NCBI GenBank assembly: GCA_002841335.1
Contig: PHEY01000003.1
Span: forward strand, 62,001 to 126,000
From: Actinobacteria bacterium HGW-Actinobacteria-2
Lineage (GTDB): Bacteria > Actinomycetota > Actinomycetes > Propionibacteriales > Propionibacteriaceae
Length of the DNA stretch: 64,000 bases
Direction of reading: 5' to 3'
The notes under the pieces are model-generated. The model saw only the letters and a program-made list of their open reading frames with translations. It was not told where the DNA came from and did no database searches. Numbering within the stretch: position 1 is the first letter of the stretch; each line of letters starts with the position of its first letter. Both the position numbers and the translations under genes were made by a program. Below, piece after piece: positions 7,618 to 16,496 of this stretch.

Positions 7618-9062
7618 GACGACTGCCGCTGCTGCCACCACTCCAACAACACCTCACGGGCCTTGTCAGCGCCCAGCGGGCCTTCCTCCATGCGTCGCTC
7701 CATCAAGAACTTGTAGGCCGCACCGACCTCTCGTCCCTCACCGATGCCCAGGATCTCCATGATCTGGGTGCCGTCCAGGTCGGGACGGATGGCGTTGAGC
7801 TCCTCCTGCGCGCTGAGCTCATCGATGCGCCACTCCAACTCCTCGTAGGTGCGACGCAACCGGTCGGCCTTGCGCTGGTTGCGGGTGGTGCAATCGGCCC
7901 GGGTGAGGATGTGCAGATGCTCCAGCTCGACGCCGGCGTCACGGACGTAGCGCCGCACGGCCGAATCGGTCCACTGGCCTTCGCCGTAGCCGTGGAACCG
8001 CAGATGCAGCTCGACCAGCTTGGAGACCGCCTTGATCTCGTCGTTGGAGAAGTGCAGCGCCTGCATCCGCTTGCGGGTGAGCTTGGCGCCGACCACGTCG
8101 TGATGATGGAACGACACCTTGCCACCGGGTTCGAAGCGGCGGGTCGCGGGCTTTCCGATGTCGTGGAACAGCGCGGCCAGCCGATTGATCAGATCAGGAC
8201 CGTGTCCGCGGGATCGCTCCAGCTCGATCGCCTGCTCGATCACGGTCAGGGTGTGCTGGTAGACGTCCTTGTGATGGTTGTGCTCGTCCCGCTCCATCCG
8301 CAGCGCGGGAAGCTCGGGCAGCACGATCTCGGCCAGGCCGGTCTCCACCAACAGGTCCAGGCCGACCCGCGGCCGGTCGCTGAGCATCAGCTTCACCAGC
8401 TCATCGCGCACTCGCTCGGCTGACACGATCCGGATCCGCTCGGCATCGGCGGTCATCGCCGCCACCACGTCCGGGGTCGGACGGAAGCTCAGCTGCGAGG
8501 CGAAGCGGGCCGCCCGCATCATTCGCAGCGGATCATCGGAGAACGAGATCTCCGGCGCCGACGGGGTGCGCAGCAGCATCGCGTCCAGGTCGTCCAGGCC
8601 CTTGAACGGGTCGAGCAGCTCGCCGGTGAACACGTCCAGGGCCATCGCGTTCACGGTGAAGTCGCGGCGCACCAGGTCACCGCCGAGGTGGTCGCCGAAC
8701 TCGACGATCGGCTTGCGCGACTCCGAATCGTAGGCGTCGGCACGGAAGGTGGTGATCTCGATCAGCAAGTCGGTGCCATCGGCTTCGACAATCCGGCAGG
8801 CAATGGTGCCGAAGTCGCGACCGACGTCCCAGACCGCGCTGGTGAACCGGCGCACCAGCACCTCGATCTCGTCCGGCCGGGCCGAGGTGGTGTAGTCCAG
8901 GTCGGTGGTCGGCCGCCCGAGCAGCGCATCCCGCACCGACCCGCCGACCAGGTACAACTCGTGTCCGGCCTCGCCGAAGGCGGCGATCAGCGCCCCCAAC
9001 GCGGGGCCGACCGCCAAGACCTGATCGAGTGCGACCCGTTGGTCGCCGGTGAGAGTCGGCAT
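7614..9062 (-). CDS. cca: CCA tRNA nucleotidyltransferase
   Basis: A 482-residue class II nucleotidyltransferase that adds or repairs the 3' CCA of tRNAs. The head domain shows LVGGSVRDALLGRPTTDLDYTT (GGSVRD plus catalytic DxD), then RRDFTVNAMAL and the RxxRFxxQL-like helix; an HD domain follows (LFHDIGKPATR, with HHHDVVGA). Actinobacterial annotation often calls this gene pcnA. It lies next to and divergent from the DUF6049-murJ pair exactly as in mycobacteria, which supports orthology. The ATG at 9062 is preceded by sequence shared with the divergent promoter region. Confidence 0.93.
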   Translation of the reverse strand: MPTLTGDQRVALDQVLAVGPALGALIAAFGEAGHELYLVGGSVRDALLGRPTTDLDYTTSARPDEIEVLVRRFTSAVWDVGRDFGTIACRIVEADGTDLLIEITTFRADAYDSESRKPIVEFGDHLGGDLVRRDFTVNAMALDVFTGELLDPFKGLDDLDAMLLRTPSAPEISFSDDPLRMMRAARFASQLSFRPTPDVVAAMTADAERIRIVSAERVRDELVKLMLSDRPRVGLDLLVETGLAEIVLPELPALRMERDEHNHHKDVYQHTLTVIEQAIELERSRGHGPDLINRLAALFHDIGKPATRRFEPGGKVSFHHHDVVGAKLTRKRMQALHFSNDEIKAVSKLVELHLRFHGYGEGQWTDSAVRRYVRDAGVELEHLHILTRADCTTRNQRKADRLRRTYEELEWRIDELSAQEELNAIRPDLDGTQIMEILGIGEGREVGAAYKFLMERRMEEGPLGADKAREVLLEWWQQRQSS

Positions 9063-9198
9063 AGCGAGTCATTCTAGTGGCGCAGCTGGCCCCTCACGTG
9101 ATCACCAAAACGGTCACCGGCGACCGTTCAGACGGGCTCATACCGCTGTCGCCGTCCGGCGCGCACTGGCGGACCTGGTCAGCCCGTACGATGGAGCG

Positions 9199-11247
9199 GT
9201 GACGAATGGCAACGCCTGGGCCGGACGGCTGGCCCGCGGGTTAGCCTTCGTCGCTGCCACCGTCGCCCTGCTCGGCGTCCCGGTTCCTCCGGTTGCCCAT
9301 GCCGACACCCCCATTCAGCTGACGTTGACGATGACGTCGTTGACCCCGTCAGGCTCCAAACCCTCCGACCTGGTCACCGTCCACCTGACCGTGACCAACA
9401 CCGGCACCGTCCCTGCCTACGGCGTGGTCGCCCACCTGTGGCGGTCCCGTGACGCGATTCGCGATCAGGGCAACCTGTCCACGCTGGCGTCCGGCGGGAC
9501 CACGCTCGGCGGCTGGTCGTCCGGCCCTGGCACCCATCAGTTGATCACCACCTCGATGACGGCCTTCGAGCCGGGTCAGGTCCGCGACTTCACCTTGAGC
9601 GCGACTTTGGCTCAGCTCGGGTTCGATTCCACCAGCGCCGCCTACGCCTTCGGGGTCGACGTCGTGGCCACGGCCGATCAGAGCAGCAACAACAGCGTGG
9701 TCGCCAAGGTGCGCACCTTCCTGCCGGTCTCCGGCAAGGCGTCGGTACCGCTGACCTCGGTCGTCCTGCTCACCTCGAAGCCGACGAAGCTGGCTCCCAA
9801 TGTGTTCGCCAACGAGAACCTCGCCACCGACCTGAGTGGACGACTCACCCCGATGGTGGACGCTGCAGCCGGCGCCGACCTCAACTGGTTGATCGACCCC
9901 GCCCTCCTCGACGAGGTCCGTGATCAGGCCGATGGCTACCAGGTCCTGGTCGACGGCAAGTTGCGCGACGGCACCGGTCAGCAGGCCGCCACCGACTGGC
10001 TGGCCCGCTTCGCCAAGCTGGACCCGGCCCACGGCGGACGCACGCTGTTCGGCAACCCCGACACCGCCGGGGCCGCCGCCACCGACCACCCCCAGATCTT
10101 CGACTGGTCGGCCACTTCCACCCAGGACCTCGCCGACCTCAGTGCGCTGCCGCTGGTGGCGCTGCCGTCCGGGCTGACCGGGAGCAGCGCGGCGATGAAC
10201 TTCCTCAAGGGCGCCGGCGCGAGCGCGGTGCTGGCCACCAACAGCCGGGTCGCCGGAGCGCTCCAGTCCACATCGTCGGGAACCCGGGTGCTCGCGGCTC
10301 AAGCACTCAGCGAGGTGCAGCCCGCCGATGCCACCGCATCGATCACCCAGCGCCAGCTGATGCTGGCCCAGAGCGTGATCGGCGGCAAACGTGGCCAGGT
10401 GCGGTTGATCACCGGACTGATCGGCTTGGCTGCCGACGCGGCCGCCCGGCCGAGTTGGGTCAACTCGCGCGATCTGGACGCAACCCTCGACACCGACACC
10501 CACGCCGGCGTCGAATGGGAGCCGGTGAAGGAGCAGCGACTCGACGCCGCCCGGCTGTCGATGCTCGATCGGCTCAACGACGCGGTGACGATCTACCGGG
10601 CGCTGGTTCCCGACTCGGTCCTGGCCAGCCAACCGGCGGCGTCGTCGCTGCGGTCGATCAGCGCCACCTGGATTCCCGACACCGAGGGCAGCCGAGCCTT
10701 CAACCAGGCGCTGATGGAGTTGTTCGGACGCGAGGCAGTCGGTGATCGGATACGCCTGAACGTCAGCCCCCGTTTGGTGATGTCGGCGCGCAGCAACCAG
10801 TTCCCGGTGACGATCACCAACTCCTCCTTCGAGCCGGTGAAGGTGCGGGTGGAGTTCACCACCCAGAACCCGCAACGGTTGGCGGTTCCGCCGTCGGAGT
10901 TCGTCACCGTCGATCCCGGGCAGAGTCAGACGATCAACATTCGTCCCGAAGCCACCGGCAACGGTCTGGTCACCGGCAAGGCCGAACTCGTCACCGAGAA
11001 CGGCCACCGCATCGGTGACCCCGTCCCGCTGACCATCGAGGTCACCGATCTGGGCGTGGTGGCGTGGATCATCGTCGGCGTCTCCGGAGCAGTCCTGGTC
11101 GGCGCCACCGCCTGGCGGATCCGGCAGGTCCGTCGCCGGGATGCCGCGGCCCAGGCCGGCCAGTCCGAGGCTGAGGCCGGCGAGCCCGAGTCCACCATCC
11201 CTGAGCCCCCCGCGTCCGCGTCCACTGAGCCCACTGAGGAGCCATGA
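9199..11247 (+). CDS. Secreted DUF6049-family membrane-anchored protein
   Basis: A 682-residue exported protein: signal peptide (LARGLAFVAATVALLGV, cleavage near AHA-D), a long extracytoplasmic region, one C-terminal membrane helix (VVAWIIVGVSGAVLVGATAW) and a basic then Pro/Glu-rich cytoplasmic tail. The N-terminal region (about 35-110) looks like a CARDB/beta-sandwich domain and another beta-sandwich lies before the helix. It is the counterpart of the protein encoded before mviN/murJ in other actinobacteria, and its stop overlaps the murJ ATG (ATGA). I chose GTG at 9199: a TACGAT -10-like hexamer ends seven bases before it, suggesting a leaderless transcript. It probably works with MurJ at the cell envelope, but the function is unknown. 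Confidence 0.8.
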   Translation: MTNGNAWAGRLARGLAFVAATVALLGVPVPPVAHADTPIQLTLTMTSLTPSGSKPSDLVTVHLTVTNTGTVPAYGVVAHLWRSRDAIRDQGNLSTLASGGTTLGGWSSGPGTHQLITTSMTAFEPGQVRDFTLSATLAQLGFDSTSAAYAFGVDVVATADQSSNNSVVAKVRTFLPVSGKASVPLTSVVLLTSKPTKLAPNVFANENLATDLSGRLTPMVDAAAGADLNWLIDPALLDEVRDQADGYQVLVDGKLRDGTGQQAATDWLARFAKLDPAHGGRTLFGNPDTAGAAATDHPQIFDWSATSTQDLADLSALPLVALPSGLTGSSAAMNFLKGAGASAVLATNSRVAGALQSTSSGTRVLAAQALSEVQPADATASITQRQLMLAQSVIGGKRGQVRLITGLIGLAADAAARPSWVNSRDLDATLDTDTHAGVEWEPVKEQRLDAARLSMLDRLNDAVTIYRALVPDSVLASQPAASSLRSISATWIPDTEGSRAFNQALMELFGREAVGDRIRLNVSPRLVMSARSNQFPVTITNSSFEPVKVRVEFTTQNPQRLAVPPSEFVTVDPGQSQTINIRPEATGNGLVTGKAELVTENGHRIGDPVPLTIEVTDLGVVAWIIVGVSGAVLVGATAWRIRQVRRRDAAAQAGQSEAEAGEPESTIPEPPASASTEPTEEP

Positions 11248-14200
11248 GCGAACTCGCCGCCTCACCGCAGGAGCAGAGCCCGTCCGGTGAAGGCGGGGGC
11301 AGCCGACGACGACTCCTCGGTGCTACCGCCCTGATGGCATCCGGGACGGCGATCTCCCGCGTGCTCGGACTGGTGCGGGCGGTGATGATCGCGTTCATCC
11401 TGGGTAACGCCACCCTCCGGGCCAACGTGCTCAACCTGGCCCTGACCGTGCCGAGTTCGCTCTATCTGCTGCTGGCCGGCGGCACCTTGAACAACGTCCT
11501 GGTGCCGCAGATCGTCCGGGCGGTGAAGCAGGACTCCGACGGCGGCAAGGCTTTCGTCGACCGGATCATGACCGGCTTCGTGATCATCCTCGGCGCGCTG
11601 ACCGTGGTGTTCACCGTCGGTGCCCCGCTGGTCATGTCGATCTACACCAAGGACGTCTGGCGCGGTCCCGAGATGGCCGAGCAGTGGCGCTCGCTGCTGC
11701 TGATGAGCTACCTGACCATGCCGCAGGTCTTCTTCTACGGGGTGTTCTTCCTGATCGGACAGGTGCTCAACGCCCGGGAGAAGTACGGGCCGATGATGTG
11801 GGCGCCGATCCTGAACAATGTGGTGGCGATCGCCACCCTTGGCGTGTACCTGGGAGTGTGGGGAATCCAGACGAGCAAGGGCGCCGCCTTCACCGACCAG
11901 CAGGTGTGGCTGCTGGGTATCGGTTCCAGCTTGGGCATCATGGCGCAGACCCTGATCCTGATCCCCTATCTGAAGATGGCCGGCTTCAGCTACCGGCCCC
12001 GGTTCGACCTGAAGGGCACCGGTCTGGGGCAGACCTTCCATGTGGCCAAGTGGATGGTCGGCTACGTCGCGCTGACCTCGCTGGCCCAGGTCGTGGTCAC
12101 CAACCTGGCCTCCGGTGGCCTGCCTACCGCTGATGGCCTCGGCGGCGGCGTCAACGCCTACGGGAACGCCTACCTGATCTGGGTGCTGCCGCATTCGCTG
12201 ATCACCGTGTCGCTGGCCACGGCCATGCTGCCCTCGGCCTCGGCGGCCGCCCAGGAGGGACGACTGGAGCAGGTCGCCGCCGAGACCATCCGAGCGATTC
12301 GGCTGGCGCTGACCTTCCTGCTGCCGGCGTCACTGGCGTTCATCGCGTTGGCCGATCCGATCGCCCGGGTACCGTACGGCAATGGTGTCGGCGCCAGCGA
12401 CTATCACCTGGTCTCCTGGGCACTGATGGCCTTCGGCTTCGGGCTGGTGCCGTTCACCATCCAGTACCTGTATCTGCGCGCCTTCTACGCCTTGGACAAC
12501 ACCAAGACCCCCTTCCTGCTGCAGATCTGGGTCAGCGGCGCCAATGTGGCGCTGGCGATCGCGTTCGTGGTGCCGTGGAACGACCCGGCCACGGTCGCGG
12601 CCCGGCTCGCGCTGGCCTACTCGGCGTCCTACCTGATCGGGGTGTTCCTCACTCATCGGGCATTGCGTCGCCGCCTTCCTGACCTGGACGGCATGGCGGT
12701 GCTGCGTCATCTGGGACGCCTGGCGGTGCCGACCATCGCTGCGGTGGCGCTGGCCTGGGTGATCACCTGGCTGTTCGCCGGAAACGCCAGCGCGCTGTTG
12801 CGTCTGGCGGGTTTCGTGTTGGCCACCGCAGTGGCGGTGTTGGTGTTCTTCTTCGCGGCCAAGCGGATGGGTGTCCCCGAGGCTGCCTCACTGCTGGACG
12901 TGTTGCGTCGCCGCAAGACCGACGACGGCGACGTCGATGCGGTCGAGGCGATCGTGGACGAGTCCGAAACGATCATCACCGGCGACGACACCGGCGACAC
13001 CCCCAACCTTGATCCCGATGGCACCGGAGTGTTCGTCCCGGTGAGCGAGCCGCTGGACTATCCCGCCCCGGACAGCGGCGCGGTGGCCGGGCTGGTGCTG
13101 GCCGATCGCTACGAGTTGGCCGAGCAACTCGCCATCAACGACGGCATTCAGACCTGGCGAGCCCACGACCCGGTGCTTGGACGTCCGGTGCTGGTTCACC
13201 TGCTGGCCAACAACGACGCGCGCACCCCGCGGATTCTCTCCGCTGCCCGTGCCGCTGCGGTGGCCACCGACTCCCGGTTCCTGCGGGTGCTGGACGTGGT
13301 GGAGGCCGCCGATGGCGTCAACGCCTACCTGGTGTACGAGTACGAGGCCGGTCAGAGTCTGGAGAAGTTGCTCCGCGACGGTCCGCTGACCTCGGTCGAG
13401 ACCGCCTGGGTGGTGCGCGAAGTGAGCGAAGCCCTGGTCGCCGTGCATGCCCAGGGACATTTTCACCAGCACCTGAACCCGGCCACGGTGCTGATCACCG
13501 CCAATGGCAATGTCAAGATTCTGGGCTTCGAGACCGATGCCGCCATGCACTCCGACGGCACCCCTGCCTCGGTCAGCACCGCGATGGACGTCCAGGCCCT
13601 CGCCGATCTGCTGTACGCCTGCCTGGTGGCGCACTGGCCCCGCGGTGAACGGTTCGGTCTGCCGGCCGCCCCGGTTGAGCACGGACGCGCCGTCGCCCCG
13701 AGCCGGGTCCGTGGTGGGGTCGCCCCGGCCCTCGACCTGGTGATCGATCGCATTCGTTCCGGCAACCCGCGTGGCCACGCGTCTCGGCTGTTCACTGCGG
13801 CCGCGGTGGCTGCGGAGTTGTCCAGCATCCTCGGCCCGGCCGACGCGTCCAGTGGACTGCGTACCCGTCTGGGTGCGGCCGAACGCTCCGAGTCCTCCGC
13901 GTTGCAGTCACCACCGATCCCGACCCCGGCGACCAGCCACACCTTCGTCACCTCGCGGGTCAGCGCCGACGAGGTTGGCGAGATCGATTCCGACGACGCC
14001 GAGCCGCCCTTCGTGGACGCGGCTCTGGCCCGCAGCGACAGCTTCACCCCGATCCCGCCGCCCGGACCAAGCCCGCACGGGCCGCGCCACATCCCGCTGC
14101 TGTTGCTGACCTCCGCGCTGGTCACCGTCGTCGGCCTGGTGGCGGCAGCCATCATCACTGCGCAGGTCAACCAGGCGGCGGTCTCGCCGCTGGTGGCCGT

Positions 14201-14651
14201 AGCCAAGGTGGACGACTTCGATCCCAAGGGCGATGGTGGCAGCGGTGGGGAGAACTCCGCAGCCGCCAGCCTGGCCGCCGACGGCAACCTGGCGACGTTG
14301 TGGACGACCGACACCTACCGCGCGGCGAAGTTCACCAACAAGCCCGGTGTCGGGTTGTTGGTCGATCTGGGCGCGGTGCACGCGGTGAAGACCGTCACCG
14401 TGCATCTGAGTGGTCAAGGCAGCGACATCGACGTCCGGGTGCCGAAGTCCGCGTCCTCGTCGGGCTCGACCAAGACCGTCTCCGACTGGCGCGTGGTGAC
14501 CTCGGTGACCAACGCCGGCGACGTGGCCACCTTCAACATGGGCAACGAGTCGACCCGCTACCTCCTGGTGTACTTCACCGGCCTTCCGCCCATCGGCGGC
14601 GGCAAGTACCAAGGCGGCATCGCCGAGATCGAGGTCATGGGGGGCAGCTAA
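11244..14651 (+). CDS. murJ: MurJ lipid II flippase fused to pseudokinase and extracellular domain
   Basis: An 1135-residue fusion. Residues about 25-545 are a MurJ/MviN MOP-family flippase (14 helices) that moves lipid II across the membrane. Residues about 614-870 resemble a Ser/Thr kinase but lack catalysis: the ATP-anchoring Lys region reads VLVHLL, the HRD loop reads HQHLNP and DFG reads GFE. A Pro-rich linker, a single helix (about 950-975) and a C-terminal discoidin-like beta domain follow. Mycobacterium tuberculosis MviN has the same architecture, where the phosphorylated pseudokinase recruits FhaA (established there). The linker contains many Ser/Thr and acidic residues. Translationally coupled to the DUF6049 gene. 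Confidence 0.92.
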   Translation: MSELAASPQEQSPSGEGGGSRRRLLGATALMASGTAISRVLGLVRAVMIAFILGNATLRANVLNLALTVPSSLYLLLAGGTLNNVLVPQIVRAVKQDSDGGKAFVDRIMTGFVIILGALTVVFTVGAPLVMSIYTKDVWRGPEMAEQWRSLLLMSYLTMPQVFFYGVFFLIGQVLNAREKYGPMMWAPILNNVVAIATLGVYLGVWGIQTSKGAAFTDQQVWLLGIGSSLGIMAQTLILIPYLKMAGFSYRPRFDLKGTGLGQTFHVAKWMVGYVALTSLAQVVVTNLASGGLPTADGLGGGVNAYGNAYLIWVLPHSLITVSLATAMLPSASAAAQEGRLEQVAAETIRAIRLALTFLLPASLAFIALADPIARVPYGNGVGASDYHLVSWALMAFGFGLVPFTIQYLYLRAFYALDNTKTPFLLQIWVSGANVALAIAFVVPWNDPATVAARLALAYSASYLIGVFLTHRALRRRLPDLDGMAVLRHLGRLAVPTIAAVALAWVITWLFAGNASALLRLAGFVLATAVAVLVFFFAAKRMGVPEAASLLDVLRRRKTDDGDVDAVEAIVDESETIITGDDTGDTPNLDPDGTGVFVPVSEPLDYPAPDSGAVAGLVLADRYELAEQLAINDGIQTWRAHDPVLGRPVLVHLLANNDARTPRILSAARAAAVATDSRFLRVLDVVEAADGVNAYLVYEYEAGQSLEKLLRDGPLTSVETAWVVREVSEALVAVHAQGHFHQHLNPATVLITANGNVKILGFETDAAMHSDGTPASVSTAMDVQALADLLYACLVAHWPRGERFGLPAAPVEHGRAVAPSRVRGGVAPALDLVIDRIRSGNPRGHASRLFTAAAVAAELSSILGPADASSGLRTRLGAAERSESSALQSPPIPTPATSHTFVTSRVSADEVGEIDSDDAEPPFVDAALARSDSFTPIPPPGPSPHGPRHIPLLLLTSALVTVVGLVAAAIITAQVNQAAVSPLVAVAKVDDFDPKGDGGSGGENSAAASLAADGNLATLWTTDTYRAAKFTNKPGVGLLVDLGAVHAVKTVTVHLSGQGSDIDVRVPKSASSSGSTKTVSDWRVVTSVTNAGDVATFNMGNESTRYLLVYFTGLPPIGGGKYQGGIAEIEVMGGS

Positions 14652-14739
14652 CAGCCCCAGTCCACTCCCGCAGGCATTGGCACCGAGCCAGAGAGCACTG
14701 ACCCGCCTCAACCAGGGGACGAACCCCTCCGGATTGGCA

Positions 14740-14931
14740 TCAGGATCGGCCACCGTGTCTGGAGCGATCCCGCCACCGGTATCCGGCTTGCCCGCCGATG
14801 ATCGCTCCCACGACGGCTCCAATCGACTGGAGAGTGGGGGCACTCAGATTCGGTGCGGAGGCCGCGACTGCCCACCCAACGAAGAACCCCGCCACGCCGC
14901 CGACGATGAGCAGTATGAAGACCTTTCCCAT
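14740..14931 (-). CDS. Small glycine-rich membrane protein
   Basis: A 63-residue protein with two hydrophobic helices rich in small residues (FILLIVGGVAGFFVGWAVA and IGAVVGAIIGGQAGY) and a basic tail. It lies 10 bases downstream of, and on the same strand as, the secreted 394-residue protein gene, and both are poorer in GC than the flanking housekeeping genes. No family assigned. Co-transcription with a secreted protein of unknown, possibly toxic, function makes an immunity role conceivable; this is speculation from context. Confidence 0.55.
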   Translation of the reverse strand: MGKVFILLIVGGVAGFFVGWAVAASAPNLSAPTLQSIGAVVGAIIGGQAGYRWRDRSRHGGRS

Positions 14932-14941
14932 TGCTTACCCC

Positions 14942-16126
14942 TCAGCAGGCGTATCGAGTCGTGCTCTTGTAGGTCGGGAAGTTGATCGCTGGAATCCAAT
15001 AGAAGTTGATGCGGGCGCATTGCTTCTTGGAGGCGGCCTTACTGATCACATTTCCAATGTTGGTAAGAACCACTGCGGCATAGACCCCACAGGCAACTGC
15101 CACGATGGCATTAGGGATCACACCACAAGCGGCCGCCCCAATGCTGTAATAGCTGCTTTTTGATGCCAACGACTTCACTTCGGACTTACTGAACGACACC
15201 GACGTTTCAAAGAAGCCAACACTGATGCTCGGGTCAGCTGTAACCGGGTACTTGGTCCTTGCCTCTACCTCGACGACCTGCTCGAGAATATCGCCCTTGA
15301 CCTCGTAGTGGGTGGCTATGGGATCCCCGTTGGCATCCAGTGCCCATGGAACACCGATCACCCCGACCTCAAGGGCGACGACCCTACGCTCCGTGGCCGG
15401 CGGCGTAACCATTGCTACGGCATGTCGCTTATCGACGCTCAACTCACCGAGTTCAGTGGCAGACCCGATGATGCGGCGCACGTCCTTCTCGAACCTAGCC
15501 AACTCGCCTGGTTTTGCGACAGTGGCACGGACGGGCGCGATAATTGCAATCGAACCGTCGGGCTTGGCGCTGAGATGCGCTCCGGTCGGCAGATCTATCC
15601 GGAAGCGAATCCTCCCCGAAGCAGCGCTGCTCGCAAGAACCGCGACCAACTGCACGCCATCCTGTGTAGCTCGGGTGACGAGATCGGTTCCCGGTGCGAC
15701 GCCTACCTTGACCAAGCTCCCGGCGATGCTTGTCGTCGTGCCCTTGGCACCTTCAACGCCGATCCCCACCGAATGCAAGTTAGGTGATGACACCTCTGCT
15801 GCCCCTTCACGGGTCACGGAAACCTTGACACCATCGCCGTCTTCGTGGTGAAGGCCTGACGAGGTCGAGGCCATCGGAACCGCGTGTGTGGTGGATGCTG
15901 CCTCGGCGAGTTCATGAACAGCCTCAGCATCACCACCCCAGTAGTTGCGGGCTGCGCGTTGCACCGCAAGCCTGGCTTGCGAGGCCCCTTCGCTTGCCTG
16001 AGCCACCGCGTCAACGGGCGCGACTTCCTCCGCTTGTGCGGGTGTTGCTATCTGGTTGCACGCGATCGCCAGGGCCAGGAGCAGGGCCAAACTCAGGCCA
16101 GCCCCCCCCCTGGGGTGTTTTGGCAA
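14942..16126 (-). CDS. Secreted protein of unknown function, low GC, G9 tract at start
   Basis: A 394-residue exported protein. It has a signal peptide (LSLALLLALAIACNQIATPAQ, cleavage after AQA), a predicted alpha-helical stretch, a beta-rich middle, then YPVTADPSISVGFFETSVSF. The C-terminal 70 residues include a Cys-bracketed hydrophobic segment (ACGVIPNAIVAVACGVYAAV) and end in Cys. Similar C-termini occur in many uncharacterised actinobacterial secreted proteins. Start is TTG at 16126 with GGAG about 10 bases upstream. Codons 6-8 form a run of nine G, so slippage would shift the frame. Sampled GC is about 55 percent, below neighbours, hinting at transfer. Function unknown. Confidence 0.7.
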   Translation of the reverse strand: MPKHPRGGAGLSLALLLALAIACNQIATPAQAEEVAPVDAVAQASEGASQARLAVQRAARNYWGGDAEAVHELAEAASTTHAVPMASTSSGLHHEDGDGVKVSVTREGAAEVSSPNLHSVGIGVEGAKGTTTSIAGSLVKVGVAPGTDLVTRATQDGVQLVAVLASSAASGRIRFRIDLPTGAHLSAKPDGSIAIIAPVRATVAKPGELARFEKDVRRIIGSATELGELSVDKRHAVAMVTPPATERRVVALEVGVIGVPWALDANGDPIATHYEVKGDILEQVVEVEARTKYPVTADPSISVGFFETSVSFSKSEVKSLASKSSYYSIGAAACGVIPNAIVAVACGVYAAVVLTNIGNVISKAASKKQCARINFYWIPAINFPTYKSTTRYAC

Positions 16127-16451
16127 GGTTCACTTCTCCGCCTCTTCATCGACTATGAGATCATAGTTCTCCCGTTCGGGGTACTGTTCCACGATGCCGC
16201 TAAGCAGGCAACCCTCTGCGTCAAGTCTGACCGGCCTTCGACACAGGCTCGACGCTGAGCGCGGGACGCAGTCACTGCGCTCTCGGCTGTTTCTCCCTCC
16301 TACCGAACACCTCGCACGCAAGCCTGGTCACAGCCGGCGGCTCGGCTGTGCGGACCAATGGCATGTGACTGAAGGGCCGTATTCGCGAGCCACTGGCTTC
16401 AACGCCTCGGGTGCGAAAAGGTGCTTGGTGGAGGCTCCCGGAAATGGAAGA
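16127..16451. other. Intergenic region with possible small ORF remnant
   Basis: On the minus strand a frame ending at 16130, four bases before the TTG start of the secreted protein, reads GIVEQYPERENYDLIVDEE and looks protein-like. However, no start with a ribosome site can be assigned, and its upstream part (about 16225-16265) carries a degraded copy of the GTCGAAACC/GGTTGAGC-type repeat seen elsewhere. I treat it as a possible truncated gene. Nothing else is recognised. Confidence 0.3.
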
Positions 16452-16476
16452 TGCCGCCGGGGATTCCCCGGCGGCA
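16452..16476. terminator. Bidirectional intrinsic terminator after glpK
   Basis: Eleven-base arms TGCCGCCGGGG / CCCCGGCGGCA around a 3-base loop, 20 bases past the glpK stop. The plus side is followed by CCTTTT; the minus (glpK) side by TCTTCCATTT. Confidence 0.7.
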
Positions 16477-16496
16477 CCTTTTGGTCGATCAGATCG

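Noticed and set aside
9349-11265. 638-codon open frame antisense to the DUF6049 gene
   Set aside because: No signal, motif or ribosome site; mirrors the codon pattern of the sense gene.
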